Below, in pieces: positions 37,079 to 49,500 of a DNA stretch of 64,000 nucleotides (its first letter is position 1; every line of letters starts with the position of its first letter). The stretch covers positions 18,972,349-19,036,348 of the forward strand of contig NC_088318.1 in the NCBI RefSeq assembly GCF_910592395.1, given 5' to 3'. The position numbers were made by a program, and so were the translations under genes. The notes beneath the pieces were generated by a model. It did no database searches. It saw only the letters and a list, made by a program, of their open reading frames with translations, and had not been told where the DNA came from. The stretch comes from Lineus longissimus (taxonomy: Eukaryota; Nemertea; Pilidiophora; Heteronemertea; Lineidae).

Positions 37079-38747
37079 CAGTAGAACCTCCCCCTGTGGA
37101 CACCTCTGCCAAGCGGACACCTCTGCCAGGCGGACACCTCTGCCAGGCGGACACCTCTGCCAGGCGGACACCTCTGCCAAGCGGACACCTCTGCCAGGCG
37201 GACACCTCTGCCAGGCGGACACCTCTGCCAGGCGGACACCTCTGCCAGGCGGACACCTCTGTCAAGCGGACACCTCTGCCAAGCGGACACCTCTGCCAGG
37301 CGGACACCTCTGCCAGGCGGACACCTCTACCAGGCGGACACCTCTGCCAGGCGGACACCTCCACATTACGGGCATGTTCGTTCAGTCCCCTTTTTTTTTC
37401 TAAGTCATTTGCTTTAACCAAAACCTTGGTAGGGCGGACACCTCTCTACTCCGAATTGCGGACACGGCCATGGTGATTTTTTGGTCCAATCACCTCACAA
37501 TTACGGACAGTAAACAAATTATTTGAAGTAGTTAATATCTATTCAACTAAATGGAATAAGTAATATGTAAGCTTTACGACCCCCATGTTAATACACATTA
37601 CGCATGAATCCATTTTTTTGACAAATTAAATGGAATATGGAATATTCACGCTTCACGACTCCCGTGTTCATAAGCATGACTACACCTTTTGGCCAATTCA
37701 TTCTGTTTTAATTATTAATTTTAATTGTTGCTCTCCTAATTTAAACAGAGTGTATTGTTTAATTATCTTCACTGTGCATCACATTGCCAAGCTACTGTAT
37801 ATTGTAACATTAATTGCAGTCTATTGATAATAAATAATAAAAATAATAAAAAATATATATAGCGCCGCTTAAAAATAAATTGTCAGCGGCGCTTTACAGA
37901 GATAAACCATTTTGTACATGCATAAAAGATGAAATAAAACAATTACCCAAAAGCTTCAATAAAAAGATGAGTCTTGAGTGATCTTTAAATAAATTTAAAA
38001 CACAACCTGCATATATCAATGTTGGCAATTTAATATTACCTCCACTAGAAATACCAATTAACTAATTTCAAGTTCGCATATAAAACTTAGAGCTTATCAA
38101 CAGTCTAAAAACTGACGGAATTGGCTGCCATGTTGGCAACATATTTTGTGGCGTATGTGCGTATGCCGATGATGTGATGCGTATGCCGAATGAGGGAGAC
38201 AGGGGGTCAGATTTTGACAATAGAGGAGATTAACATATTGATAACGTTTTTGTGTACTGGGTGATCTTAGAGTACCGGTTGATCTAACAGTACGGTATAT
38301 GTTTAGTATGTTGGTGTTTACAGTCCGGGTTAACATTTATACTTTATACATACAGATTGTTGATGTATTTCTGCACTTGCACCCAACTCTGTATTCCTTT
38401 CTGCACAATCATTTGCAATTGTAACTGTACGTTTCAATTTGAAAGTACGAATAAACATATATATATATGGCATCAAATTATTTGAAGTAGTTAATATCTT
38501 AATAACTAAATGGAATATGTAATATGTAAGCTTCACGACCCCCATGTTCATACACATTACACATGAATCCATTTTTTTGACAAACTAAATGGAATATGGA
38601 ATATGCAGGCTTCACGACTCCCGTGTTCATAAACATGACTACACCTTTTGGACAATAATGGCATAACCTCCCTATAAAGGACTCCTCTATACATTACGGA
38701 CACCAACGCCCGGTCACATGGGTGTCCGCATTAGAGAGGTTGTACTG
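37079..38747. mobile_element. TIR element with an internal 17-bp satellite
   Basis: The left end reads CAGTAGAACCTCCCCCTGTG then GACACC. The right end, reverse complemented, reads CAGTACAACCTCTCTAATGC then GGACACC. These imperfect terminal inverted repeats of about 27 bp delimit 1.67 kb. There is no transposase ORF, so the element is non-autonomous. Such ends are typical of cut-and-paste DNA transposon families with pogo/Tigger-like termini, but the assignment is inference. Inside are a 17-bp array made of terminus-like sequence, a direct repeat (about 37510-37690 and 38473-38656, roughly 90% alike) and an inverted pair AGCGCCGCT/AGCGGCGCT near 37860-37897. This is consistent with nested insertions. 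Confidence 0.6.
37113..37365. repeat. 17-bp tandem array (about 15 copies)
   Basis: The unit is GCGGACACCTCTGCCAG with few changes (AAG for AGG, GTC for GCC). Because 17 is not divisible by three it is open in several frames on both strands; these are not proteins. The GCGGACACCTCT part equals the inner end of the element's terminal repeat, so the array probably grew from it. Confidence 0.95.
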
Positions 38748-40152
38748 TATGTGATAACTACGGTAAAACAGCAAGAAAAAAAGCAGGAAAGACTGAATTA
38801 TCTAGTACTTACGAGAATAGACAGAACACGATAATGCGACACTGCAAACCACTGACACTAAAGACAAACTAACGTCGACAATCACGGCAACCACGTCCAA
38901 CCCCACCCTCAGCCGCTCAGGCAGCCTGAGATTCAGGGGTTTTCACTCCTACGTCATCATAACAGCGAGAGGCGGGTGCTTGGAAAACCACTCGTTATAC
39001 GAGGATGCAGCTCAGGCGGCGTCCACTTCCATTGATTCGACAGAATATATTTGATCAGAGCAGATAGAGCGGATCTGTATTGTGACATGCAGTTAGTGAA
39101 AACTGGTCAAGGTATAAAAAATGGACTTATTGAATATATCCGCCGAGCTTTGTATATGAACACTGCAATATATCATATTTTACGGTCGTAACACCATTTC
39201 GAGAGCAAAATCAATGTTTATTTTCTCGTAGATGAAATGAATGGTCAGACAAAATGTCAATATCTGAACTGCAAAGCATGTAATCAATATCATCAGTGAA
39301 GGACGGAGACGCACAGCACCGGTATTGCGGGAGATCAGCAGGCAACCAGAGCCTTCACCGCATTCAACCTTCCCGCGCTGAGCTATATATAGAACACAAC
39401 ACTGACATGGTGGAGGTACCCGAGTGAGGATCGCTGAATGATAAATCTCAATAAATCAGTCAGTCGGGAGACCTATCCTTCAAAAATACTGATCAGTGCT
39501 TACCTGTGACTTGAGATGGCTCCATATTTGACCAGCTATCTGACGGATATCCGTCCAATTCATGAGAAAACACGAAAATCACCGAGAAATCTGTAATTCC
39601 CTTACTTCCTTGATGATGTGACCTTCAGTGAGGCACGTGCGATATGGCTATCTGTGTCACGAAAACGGAGGAGGTGAATGCTGGCCAACAATGGATGAAA
39701 CTGCCGGGTTTCCCCGCATATTGTATTGAAGGCGTTCAACTAATTGAAAGGTCACGTCTGAATGCCGTGTCCTAACGTTCAGCTCCTTCAGAAAAGTTTT
39801 TCTGATCTATATCCCGGGTCTATATCCCTCTACCACTGACGTACATGACGAGTGCTCACATCTGCTGTGAAATATCGATCGATATTTACATCGTATATAG
39901 ATATATTGACTTAGAGTACTCTTATTTACATCGGTATGTATTCTCCGATGGTCATTCTGAACCATCAGAGTTAACCCATTGGTGTAACGGAGCCCAGGTC
40001 GCGAATTTATAATTCCCAAACTGACGGAACTGACACTTAGAATAAGACAACCAAGTATCTCACTGGATGGCTTAGTGAGAATCTTATTCGCCAAATTAAA
40101 TTAGTCGGTGGCACCGAAATATCCGCGAAATTTACCAACTGACGGTGAAGTA
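38748..40152. other. Intergenic, no gene seen
   Basis: No recognised coding exon or RNA gene. It holds a 20-bp block (39953-39972) shared with the PSMA7/SS18 promoter region. Confidence 0.4.
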
Positions 40153-40333
40153 CCTCGTGGCATATCGGATGCGCATCCGATGACGGTAAAGGAATTGACG
40201 GTGAAGGATCTCGTGGCATATCGGATGCGCATCTGATGACGGTAATATACGTATATATATATACATATTTTAGTTTTATACTATGTAATATGTAAAGTGC
40301 AAGCTCAAGTGAACTCACACAGCTGTTTGACAT
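40153..40333. repeat. Second copy of the palindromic-core repeat unit
   Basis: About 1.6 units of the 56-bp repeat (CTCGTGGCATATCGGATGCG, then GACGGTAAAGGAATTGACGG) are followed by the same (TATATA)n and the same tail (GTGCAAGCTCAAGTGAACTC, ACACAGCTGTTTGACA) as at 26.1-26.6 kb. Confidence 0.88.
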
Positions 40334-41048
40334 TGGGAAGCATCCCCAACCGCGTCCTTTCGATACGTTTTAGCCAGTGCATTGGGGTCTAGCGATAAAT
40401 ATGCTCCTGGTGTAAGCGAAAACAGTTTCGATATAGGCCTAGGTCTGACTGTTGTATAGTACGACGGTCCCTTGCCCCTCGGTGACTGTGGCGATTCGTG
40501 TAAAATTAAGTCATGTTCGCTTCTCCGATAGGGCCCGAGCACCGTCAAATATCCTGCCCGTAACGTATCCCTATCGATTTTGCGTTGTGTTGTTTTGACG
40601 ACAAGTGCTTTGACGAGCGCAAAAGTTTAAACGCAAGAACTGTATTCCACATGGGAAGCAGTACGTATGATATTGTACGATTTAACTTGCATTTGCAGCT
40701 AAATTGAGTCATCTATCATATTTCCATCTGGTTTGAGAAATATTGTAGATTTCGTTGAAGATGCTTTAGCTTGTGGAAATAAGAGGCGTTTTTATTGCCA
40801 CCTATCTATTGAGCTGTTCACAAATTGCGCACGAAGCCATTTTATATCTGACTTAAGTATCAGTTACCCGCATGCGACATACGTATTTTCCATACGGGTA
40901 ACTGATACGTTTTGACAGTGTTGAAGGTCTGCTGTGACTCCTCAGGATGTAATAATTTTAAGTGTTTAACCAGCTAGTGACATCTAGTGTTAATTGCTGA
41001 TACCAATTCCAGTTTCGCGGAATTCCCACAATGCATTTCGGCTGATAC
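40334..41048. other. Upstream flank of RPL13
   Basis: No coding exon recognised. It contains a perfect 14-bp inverted repeat (40857-40870 with 40895-40908). Confidence 0.4.
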
Positions 41049-41080
41049 TTCCTTTTTCACTCGTCGGCCATAACTTTCAG
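41049..41080 (+). promoter_or_regulatory. Likely 5'TOP non-coding first exon of RPL13
   Basis: The sequence CTTCCTTTTTC (41049-41059) looks like a terminal oligopyrimidine tract, followed by ACTCGTCGGCCATAACTTTCAG and a donor GTAGAAGG at 41081. It would splice to the acceptor TTTTTCAG at 41591-41598, five bases before the ATG. TOP tracts place ribosomal protein mRNAs under growth-dependent translational control. Confidence 0.5.
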
Positions 41081-41603
41081 GTAGAAGGATGAATTATGTT
41101 TTTAAATCCTCATATATTCGATCGGTGGCAATAAATCCGCCATCGAAAATAATGTGAATACAATGCCAAATAAATATTAGAGCGGGGACCGTCATTAGTT
41201 CAAGTGGTGGTGGCATAGAACAGCGTTGACAGTTGGTGGAAAAAGCAGGTGTCGGCTCTGAAGAATCGTGTTCTCCGCATATGTATACAAAGTGCACTAC
41301 TGCTGTATGAATGTGTGCAGATGTACAGTACAATAAAAAATCGGTGCAAAAATGATGTAAGTCGCTCTGTGTTGCAACAGAGTCTAAAGAGAGGGTTCAC
41401 CTTCCTCTCCTGTGGCTGTGCCCAGCAGCCCCGGGCCGAGTGGGCTGGTAAGGTCCTCTGTCCAGTGCAGTCGGTGACCAGTGGCACTGACAGTGTCCTC
41501 GAGTCTCTCCGATGACGTCGAGTCGTTGAGACTCCCTCGGTTAAGTCAATTGGTCTCTTTAGTTTCACCTTATCTATAGTGTGCAACCTCTTTTTCAGCC
41601 ACG

Positions 41604-42811
41604 ATGGCCCCCAAAAGAAATAACATGGTGCCCAATGGGCATTTCCACAAGGAATGGCAAAAATACGTGCGGTGCTGGTTCAACCAGCCCATGAGGAAGA
41701 AGAGGCGTCATGATAACCGACAAAAGAAGGCACGTGCAATCATGCCAAGACCAGTGGGTGGTCCACTCCGACCAGTTGTCAGGTGCCCCACCTTCAGGTA
41801 CAACACCCGAGTCCGCACTGGACGTGGATTCTCCCTCGATGAGTTGAAGGTAAATATGTTCATATATGAACTTCAGTAGATACAAAATTCTGAAGTGGTC
41901 CTTGTGGCCTTGTGGCTGTCGGCAAGGTGAAAAAGTTGTTGGCATAATGTGGAGGATATTTTCATGTGCCGTTCTGAACAGGTGGCTAAGTAACTGTGAT
42001 GACTTGATCTCAGTGTTGGCACCATTCTTCACAGTTCTACTAAGTGGCATGTCAGTCCTTGGATAAGTACGATCTCTAATGATTTGTTCTTTTGTTTCAC
42101 TAGGCCGCTGGTATCTCCAAGAAGTATGCCCGCACCATCGGTATCGCATTTGACTTCAGGAGGAGGAACATGTCGGTGGAGTCGCTTCAACAGAACGTGC
42201 AGCGACTGAAAGAATACAAGTCCAAACTCATCCTCTTCCCCAAGAAGTTGAGCAAGCCGAAGAAGGGTGATGCTTCTGTAAGTATCCTGCTATTAGAAAC
42301 TCGACGCTAAGCTTGTATGTGCTCGCACTTGACAACTTGTGGCGTAACATCTCTAAAATTCATGAATTGGCTGTTGACATCAGTCGTTAAGTTTTGACCG
42401 GTTTGTGCCTTTACAGAAGTATCCTTGGACTTAGAGAGGTAGCACTTCACTTGTGAGAGAGTAAAAGAGTTTGCAAATGGCGTATTCTGGCTCTATACAA
42501 TGAAATAGTGGTGACCATTTTGAGCAGAGAGTGACTCAAGCCAGCCTGCCAATTCCAATATCCCATACGTCAGTTTTGACCTTCATTTCTCTGTGTTTCT
42601 GTTCCAGGCTGAAGAGCTGAAGATGGCCACCCAGCTGTCAGGAGAAGTGATGCCTGTTAACCAAGTGACCAAGAAGGAGCGTGCACGCAAGGTGACCGAT
42701 GAGGAGAAGAAATTCTCCGCCTTCAACACAATCCGCCAGGCGCGAGCACACAAGAAACTGAATGGTCTCCGATTAAAGAAAGCAAGAGAGGCTGAGGAAG
42801 AAAACAAATAA
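41604..42811 (+). CDS. RPL13: 60S ribosomal protein L13 (eL13)
   Basis: eL13 is a structural protein of the large cytosolic ribosomal subunit. Three coding exons: 41604-41849, 42104-42277 and 42608-42811, giving 207 residues (human 211). It starts [94 protein letters not shown] and [11 protein letters not shown] follow in the order seen in animals, with a basic C-terminus. All junctions are phase 0. The ATG is preceded by a 3' splice site at 41598, so a non-coding first exon exists. I found no convincing C/D-box snoRNA in the introns, although some animals host snoRNAs in this gene. Confidence 0.98.
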
Positions 42812-43123
42812 GCTGTAATAATTGTACAAAAAAATATTTACAAAGGAATTCTATTTGTGACGAGTTATCATTTACAGTATACCTAGATGATTGTTTTCAG
42901 CCAGTTGGATGATATCAGTCATGGTTGTTTGGCTTTCAGTCCTACAGCCCAGTGCCTTGTTTTTGCAGATTTCAGCAATATTTAGGAGGTCCAACCTTAT
43001 CAAGACCCAGTTTTGTAAGCATTTTGGCCTGGATTGCTGATCAATGGCATCAAGCCAGTTTCCCTACCTGTCTTCCCGTCTTGGACAAAGTGGTGGCATT
43101 CCAAAGACATGGCCTGGCATGGC
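42812..43123 (+). other. RPL13 3' end and spacer
   Basis: Short 3' flank without a canonical AATAAA; nothing else recognised before the satellite. Confidence 0.4.
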
Positions 43124-44500
43124 TCTGATTGTCCCTGGCTTGCTCTGTCTGGTGAATTGGAGCCAGATTGTACCCGTCTTCAGTTGGGATGTGGTTGACA
43201 GCTCCGATTGCCCTAGGCAGGCAGGTCTCTCAGTCTGGTCAAGATGGTTCCTTACTTCACCTCGGGTGCCAGTGGTGGACTGAGCTGTGATTGTCCCAGG
43301 CTGGTCTCTGGTCACTTGGAGCCAGGTTGTGCCTGTCTTCACCTCTGAAGCTGGTGGTGGACTGGGCTGTGATTGTCCCAGGCTGGTCTCTGTGGTGGTG
43401 GACTGGGCTGTGATTGTCCCAGGCTGGTCTCTGATCACTTGGAGCCAGATGGTTCCTGTCTTCACCTCTGAAGCTGGTGGTGGACTGGGCTGTGATTGTC
43501 CCAAGCTGGTCTCTGGTCACTTGGAGCCAGGCTGTGCCTGTCTTCACCTCTGAAGCTGGTGGTGGACTGGGCTGTGATTGTCCCAGGCTGGTCTCTGATC
43601 ACTTGGAGCCAGATGGTTCCTGTCTTCACCTCTGAAGCTGGTGGTGGACTGGGCTGTGATTGTCCCAAGCTGGTCTCTGGTCACTTGGAGCCAGGCTGTG
43701 CCTGTCTTCACCTCTGAAGCTGGTGGTGGACTGGGCTGTGATTGTCCCAGGCTGGTCTCTGATCACTTGGAGCCAGATGGTTCCTGTCTTCACCTCTGAA
43801 GCTGGTGGTGGACTGGGCTGTGATTGTCCCAGGCTGGTCTCTGATCACTTGGAGCCAGATGGTTCCTGTCTTCACCTCTGAAGCTGGTGGTAGACTGGGC
43901 TGTGATTGTCCCAGGCTGGTCTCTGATCACTTGGAGCCAGGCTGTGCCTGTCTTCACCTCTGAAGCTGGTGGTGGACTGGGCTGTGATTGTCCCAGGCTG
44001 GTCTCTGATCACTTGGAGCCAGGTTGTGCCTGTCTTCACCTCTGAAGCTGGTGGTGGACTGGGCTGTGATTGTCCCAGGCTGGTCTCTGATCACTTGGAG
44101 CCAGGTTGTGCCTGTCTTCACCTCTGAAGCTGGTGGTGGACTGGGCTCTGATTGTCCCAGGCTGGTCTCTGATCACTTGGAGCCAGATGGTTCCTGTCTT
44201 CACCTCTGAAGCTGGTGGTGGACTGGGCTGTGATTGTCCCAGGCTGGTCTCTGATCACTTGGAGCCAGATGGTTCCTGTCTTCACCTCTGAAGCTGGTGG
44301 TGGACTGGGCTGTGATTGTCCCAGGCTGGTCTCTGATCACTTGGAGCCAGGCTGTGCCTGTCTTCACCTCTGAAGCTGGTGGTGGACTGGGCTGTGATTG
44401 TCCTAGGCTGGTCTCTGATCACTTGGAGCCAGGTTGTGCCTGTCTTCACCTCAGATGCTAGTGTTGGACTGGGCTGTGATTGTCCCAGGTAGGCAGGTGT
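43124..44500. repeat. 82-bp tandem array (about 16 copies)
   Basis: The unit contains GATTGTCCCAGGCTGGTCTC, TTGGAGCCAGGTTGTGCCTG and CTTCACCTCTGAAGCTGGTG with an 82-bp period. It has a truncated unit near 43390 and degenerate copies at the left edge. Reverse complemented, each unit contains GAAGACAGGCACAACCTGG, exactly as in the array at 3.8-4.4 kb. The many open frames inside are repeat by-products. Confidence 0.95.
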
Positions 44501-46150
44501 CCAGCAATCCAGCCAGATTCCTTTGGTCAGCGCGGTAATGAGGTAGGTTTGTACCATTGCGTACATTTGATAAATATCACAGAAAGACCAAATTTCCGAA
44601 GAGAAGTTTATTATTAAAAGTAAATGAAAAAAAGCAATCAAAACAAGAAGTGCATAATTTTTTGGGTCCCTTGCACCATTTGTCAATGTGCATCGCTGAT
44701 CTTGTTTACCGACTAACAACACGTGCGTTTCTTACTTGATGACGTTAGGCGAAGTTACTTGGCTCTGATTGGCTGTCAATGTACACAATGGTGCGAACCT
44801 ACCTGTAAAAAACCCTCGCCCCCGGGGCCACAGCCAGCATTCAACTTTGCTGATTCATCCACGCAATGGATAGGGGGCGCACTTGACCATGAGTAGACAG
44901 CTAGCTGTAATCGTATCAAATCAACAACGACTATTATTTTAACTATATGTATTTACAAGCTCTTTATTACTCATAAATAGATTACAAATCATTTCATAAT
45001 CCTAACACTGATCATCTTTTCTGGCAAGTAACAGTGCGTTGGTTTAGTCTGAGTTGATTTGAGTTTATATAATGTAGGCCTAGACAAAATTTTAATTTTG
45101 AGAAATCTTTTTCGTCTCAAGTTTTAGACAGGAAAGACAACTGAAGTACATGCATAAACCCCCAGGGGTCATATTATAACACTCGAACAACCAATTGCAC
45201 TTGAAACATGATAGACAACCAGCAACTGGTCTCCATTGACCGCACAAACAACAAGTTTATTGACGAGAGGGGCTCTTGTGACCTCGCCCTGTGACAGGTC
45301 TCGTCACTCAACTTGTTCTTTGTGCAGCCAGGTGACACCAGTCAGTGGACGTCATCATCACGGTTCAAGTACAGTTGGTCATTTGATGGTCGGGCGGCCG
45401 TGTTCTCCAACTTGGCTACTGAGGTTGTCATGCATGCATGTCACCTTTAACAGAGAACTGCTAACCACTACAGGTCACTTACCACATTTACTCCAACCTC
45501 CTCATAAATACACTTGAATAATCAACACCATTTTTATCACGCAACAAATATCTTGTTTATACATGTAGCACATTCACACAATAGATTTCTAGAAGCAGTT
45601 TTAGTCAGAGATTTAGGAATTCCTCTTTTAGTTGAAAAATATTTTTCCTTCCAAAGAGTACTCAATCCCAACAGCCATTATTTTCGTTGTGACAGCTTTG
45701 TTATCGTCGATAGCCTTGGGAAGCTTTATTTTCTAATACACGTACAAGTATCTCGAAGACAGGAAAATCTAGTCTCAGTTAGCTGCGCAATTGAATTGAG
45801 ACACCTATGGCACATTATAAAGTATTACGACTTGGTTGAGGCACCTTACCAATCCGGGTTCAATAGGAATCACAGGGATTTCATATCTGAACAGTTTGTT
45901 GTCAAGGTGGCTTACAAACTGCACATGAAGCTGTTACTTTGCCAATCTGCCATGTTTGTATTGAGCGTGACATTGGATCAGAAATGAACACATTCGAACA
46001 TGCTGCACAACATGTGTCTGACTTGGAAAACAATCCTCAGCGCAAGAAATTACAAACCACACTTCAAAAATGTTCCCTGAAATTCACTTGTTAAAACATA
46101 ATAAGATCAAGGCACTGTTACAACACAACCAAGACCAATCACCCTGAATG
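44501..46150. other. Convergent intergenic region RPL13 / PEPCK
   Basis: No recognised gene. The longest frame (45514-45987, plus, 157 codons) has no domain, no signal peptide and no supported splice sites, and I do not call it. Confidence 0.4.
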
Positions 46151-46156
46151 TTTCCA

Positions 46157-46162
46157 TTTATT
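46157..46162 (-). terminator. Poly(A) signal of PEPCK
   Basis: AATAAA on the minus strand about 410 nt after the PEPCK stop codon. Confidence 0.5.
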
Positions 46163-46568
46163 AACAGGTAAGAAAATTAAAATACGAAGTCGATTTGTTA
46201 CCAATGTATCGTATGGATACGAATGCACATGTACATTGCACATGTATGATTAAACATGACTATTCTATTTGGTCGTTATCAAGAATGCATGCATTAGCAT
46301 TCTAAAACCTATCTCCATGGAGAAACTATACTTGCCGAATAATGTCTCACTACAACAATACACTATGATGAACAATTTGCCTTGTATTTGATCTCTCAAT
46401 TATGCTTCACTATTGAAATTTGTTTTGATCAGGGCTAAAATTTCTACCTCCATAATCAGTTGACGATCCTTGCGAGTAATCATGCTAGTTTTAGAACTCC
46501 CAAGATCAAATTTCACCTACAACCTCTAGTTTTATAACCCTACCCCAATACAAAACGTCCTCAAGATA

Positions 46569-49500
46569 TTACTTCATCTGGTTGACCCTTTCTTCCAATT
46601 TCTTCAGCTGGTCATGAACACCCTTCGGCAGATCCTGATTGACCTGTTCATCAAAATAATTCTCGATCTCCTTGACCTCCTCCTGCCAGAACTGCTTCGG
46701 CAGCCGGAACAACTCATTCATGTCGACGCTGCCGAGACCCGACGTATTGACGGAGCCGTCCTTTGGCAGGTAACCAATCGGGGACGTCACGGCACAGTCC
46801 TCTCCGTTCACGCGTCGGAAAATCCAATCCAACACGCGCGAATTCTCTCCAAATCCAGGCCAGATGAAGTTGCCCGCGGTGTCGCGCCTGAACCAGTTGA
46901 CATGGAAGATCTTGGGCAGCTTATAGTTGGGTTTCTCCTGCATGCTCAACCAGTGCTGCATGTAGTGGCCAAAGTTGTAACCGAAGAAAGGCCTCATGGC
47001 AAAGGGATCGTGCATCACTTGCTTTCCTGAAGATCAGAGAAGAGTTGTCAAGATACATGAAAGGCTATCTTTCAAGATGCTGTCAACTCACGTGGCACCT
47101 TTTATGTAAACTTTGGAACAAATACAGATCACATGAACTATTAGAATGAATCATAGAGAGAATTGAACTGGTATACATCACAGAAAAGACCTTTTGCTAG
47201 TTTTAACGTATCTGACAGACAAAGGTAGCAGACATTTAGGGCACAAGTATCATGCTCAAGGACACCAAGATGAAACGGTGATCATTCCAAGAGACAAGCT
47301 TGCAACCTCTTGATTATGAGCCTGGCACTCCCACCACTATGCCACTGATCTTCAAAAAACTGAAACTATTCCTGCATGCATAAGTGTTCCCACCATGAAG
47401 GGCGCTGATGGCACCAGTCGCATTAAGAGACATTCCCCCAACACAAACACACCACATGCACAACTGTACCTCAGGATTTTAAATTCATACAATGACAAGA
47501 CTGAACATCAAGCACCTTTTGCTCCTGAAAAGCCCCAGCAACATCATGCATAAATCATAGAAGCAGGTCAGTGGGCCTTCGTGTCAGACCAAGACTCGTA
47601 TGAATTTCCCCAGGACAAAATCCCGAGATGTCGTGCCATCACAAACAAGCCAAAGCCATCAGTTGATCACCAGATGCCCAGGTCAGGGCCAAGATGACAT
47701 TGATGATGATGATGATGATGATGGTAGCACCGTACTGATGAAATATCAACAATACCCAGGTTCTTTCCTCCAATAAAATAACCGGTTTGACCACTGGACA
47801 TAGCTTGAAAAAAATTCCCTAGACCAAATTCATGAGTAGCAACAGTTCTCACTGTCTTTCCCACCAACTGACAATGAAAAGGAACAGGATTATTTCACGT
47901 TGGAAGTCACTGCACAAAGAGATTGTTGTTACTGTCAGAAATCATCATGTGAAATCATCATGTGAAATCATCATGTGAAATCATCATGTGAACATTTGCA
48001 CCTCTTTTATTTTTCAATTCATGAATGCCTGGGAAAATGTATTAGTTTCTGGTCTACATACCTGTATGCTCAGCTGCAAACGTTGCTTCAGATTTCATCG
48101 CACCACCTATGAGAACACCATGGGCCCAGTCGAACGCCTCGTAGACTAGCGGTACACCCTCTGGGCGACGGCCTCCAAAGATGATCGCTTCAATCGGGAC
48201 ACCTCGGGAATCCTCCCAGGCAGGGTCGATGACAGGGCACTGGCCAGCTGGGGTACAGAACCTGCAAGTTTAAATAGCTGAGTTAGAATAATGATTGGGT
48301 TGGGGGGATCTTTAGGTCAGCTGATTACAGAGCTGGAACACCTACCTTGAGTTGGGATGAGACGACGGCTCTTTATCACCTTTCTTCCAGGGTTTCCCCT
48401 TCCATGAGGTGACGGACACCTTGTCCAGATCAACTTCCTTTTCCAGGCCCTCCCAAAACAGACCACCATCACTAGTCTGTGCAACGTTGGTAAAGATGGT
48501 GTTTCCTTCTTTAACAGTCAACATGGCGTTGGGGTTGCTCTTATGGTTGGTTCCTGAAAGAAACATTTGGATCAATTACCACAAGGTTCAACCATTGGTC
48601 AACTACTACTACCTAAACTATTCTCCTTACACAACATATGCAGGGTCATCATGGGATTATCTTGATCACAGGTCAAATGAGGAATTATCAAACAAATGAG
48701 AGCCAATTTCAAATTCTATGCTTAATAAGACACTTTTCGGTCAGAAGTAAGTGAACAGCCTGGTATACTGGGCAAATGCGACAGAAATTTATAAAAGAGC
48801 AATCTTGTCACAAACAACTTGTACATTATGGCTGCCCATGAAACAACCTGAACTGGCAAGCCAAAGTTAGATGACCTATTTGAACAAGTACCTGGGGCGA
48901 CTCCAAAGAAACCAAACTCCGGGTTGATGGCTCTCAGTACTCCTTGCTCGTCAAATCTCATCCATGCAATGTCGTCACCAACACATTCAATCTTGTATCC
49001 AGGTAACGAGGGGGTCATCATGGCCAGGTTGGTTTTACCGCAAGCACTTGGGAAGGCAGCAGCAACATACTTCTTCACACCTTTGGGATTTGTGATACCG
49101 AGAATCTGGAGAGCGAAATATGGCCTTTATAAAGCCTTCTCATTGACAACTACGGTACATCAAAACACTCGATCTGCCCAGGGGCACTCATGCAAACCCT
49201 CCAAACCTTCCACGAGGTTCCCAAGAAACCTTCACTTGTAGATTCACTATAGCTTACAAGTGCATCGTGAATTCATTGACAATGAATCGGTCGTTAATCC
49301 AGGTAAAGCTTCATTGATAATGAATCAGTCGTTAATCCTGGTGAAGCTTCATTGATAAAAGCAATAAACCATTTATTGGCTTGATGCTGCAGACTATTAA
49401 AGAGGATTACTCGTACAAGGCAGTAAAATGTCCTGTCAAAGGCAACATAGAATTAACCATGACAAGTTAACCTTGACCTCTTCTGACTTACCAACATGTG

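Noticed and set aside
37015-37476. Repetitive open frames over the 17-bp array
   Set aside because: Three frames on each strand are open because of the repeat; no conserved protein is visible.
41850-42607. Possible snoRNA in RPL13 introns (GTGATGA near 41998)
   Set aside because: A C-box-like motif is present, but no D box in a sensible position and no proper terminal stem; the surrounding 8-bp hairpin overlaps the C box.
43064-44722. Several repetitive frames in the 82-bp array
   Set aside because: By-products of satellite sequence without supporting signals.
45514-45987. 157-codon plus-strand frame between RPL13 and PEPCK
   Set aside because: No recognisable domain, signal peptide or splice sites. 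AT-rich intergenic DNA yields such frames by chance; transcript evidence would be needed.
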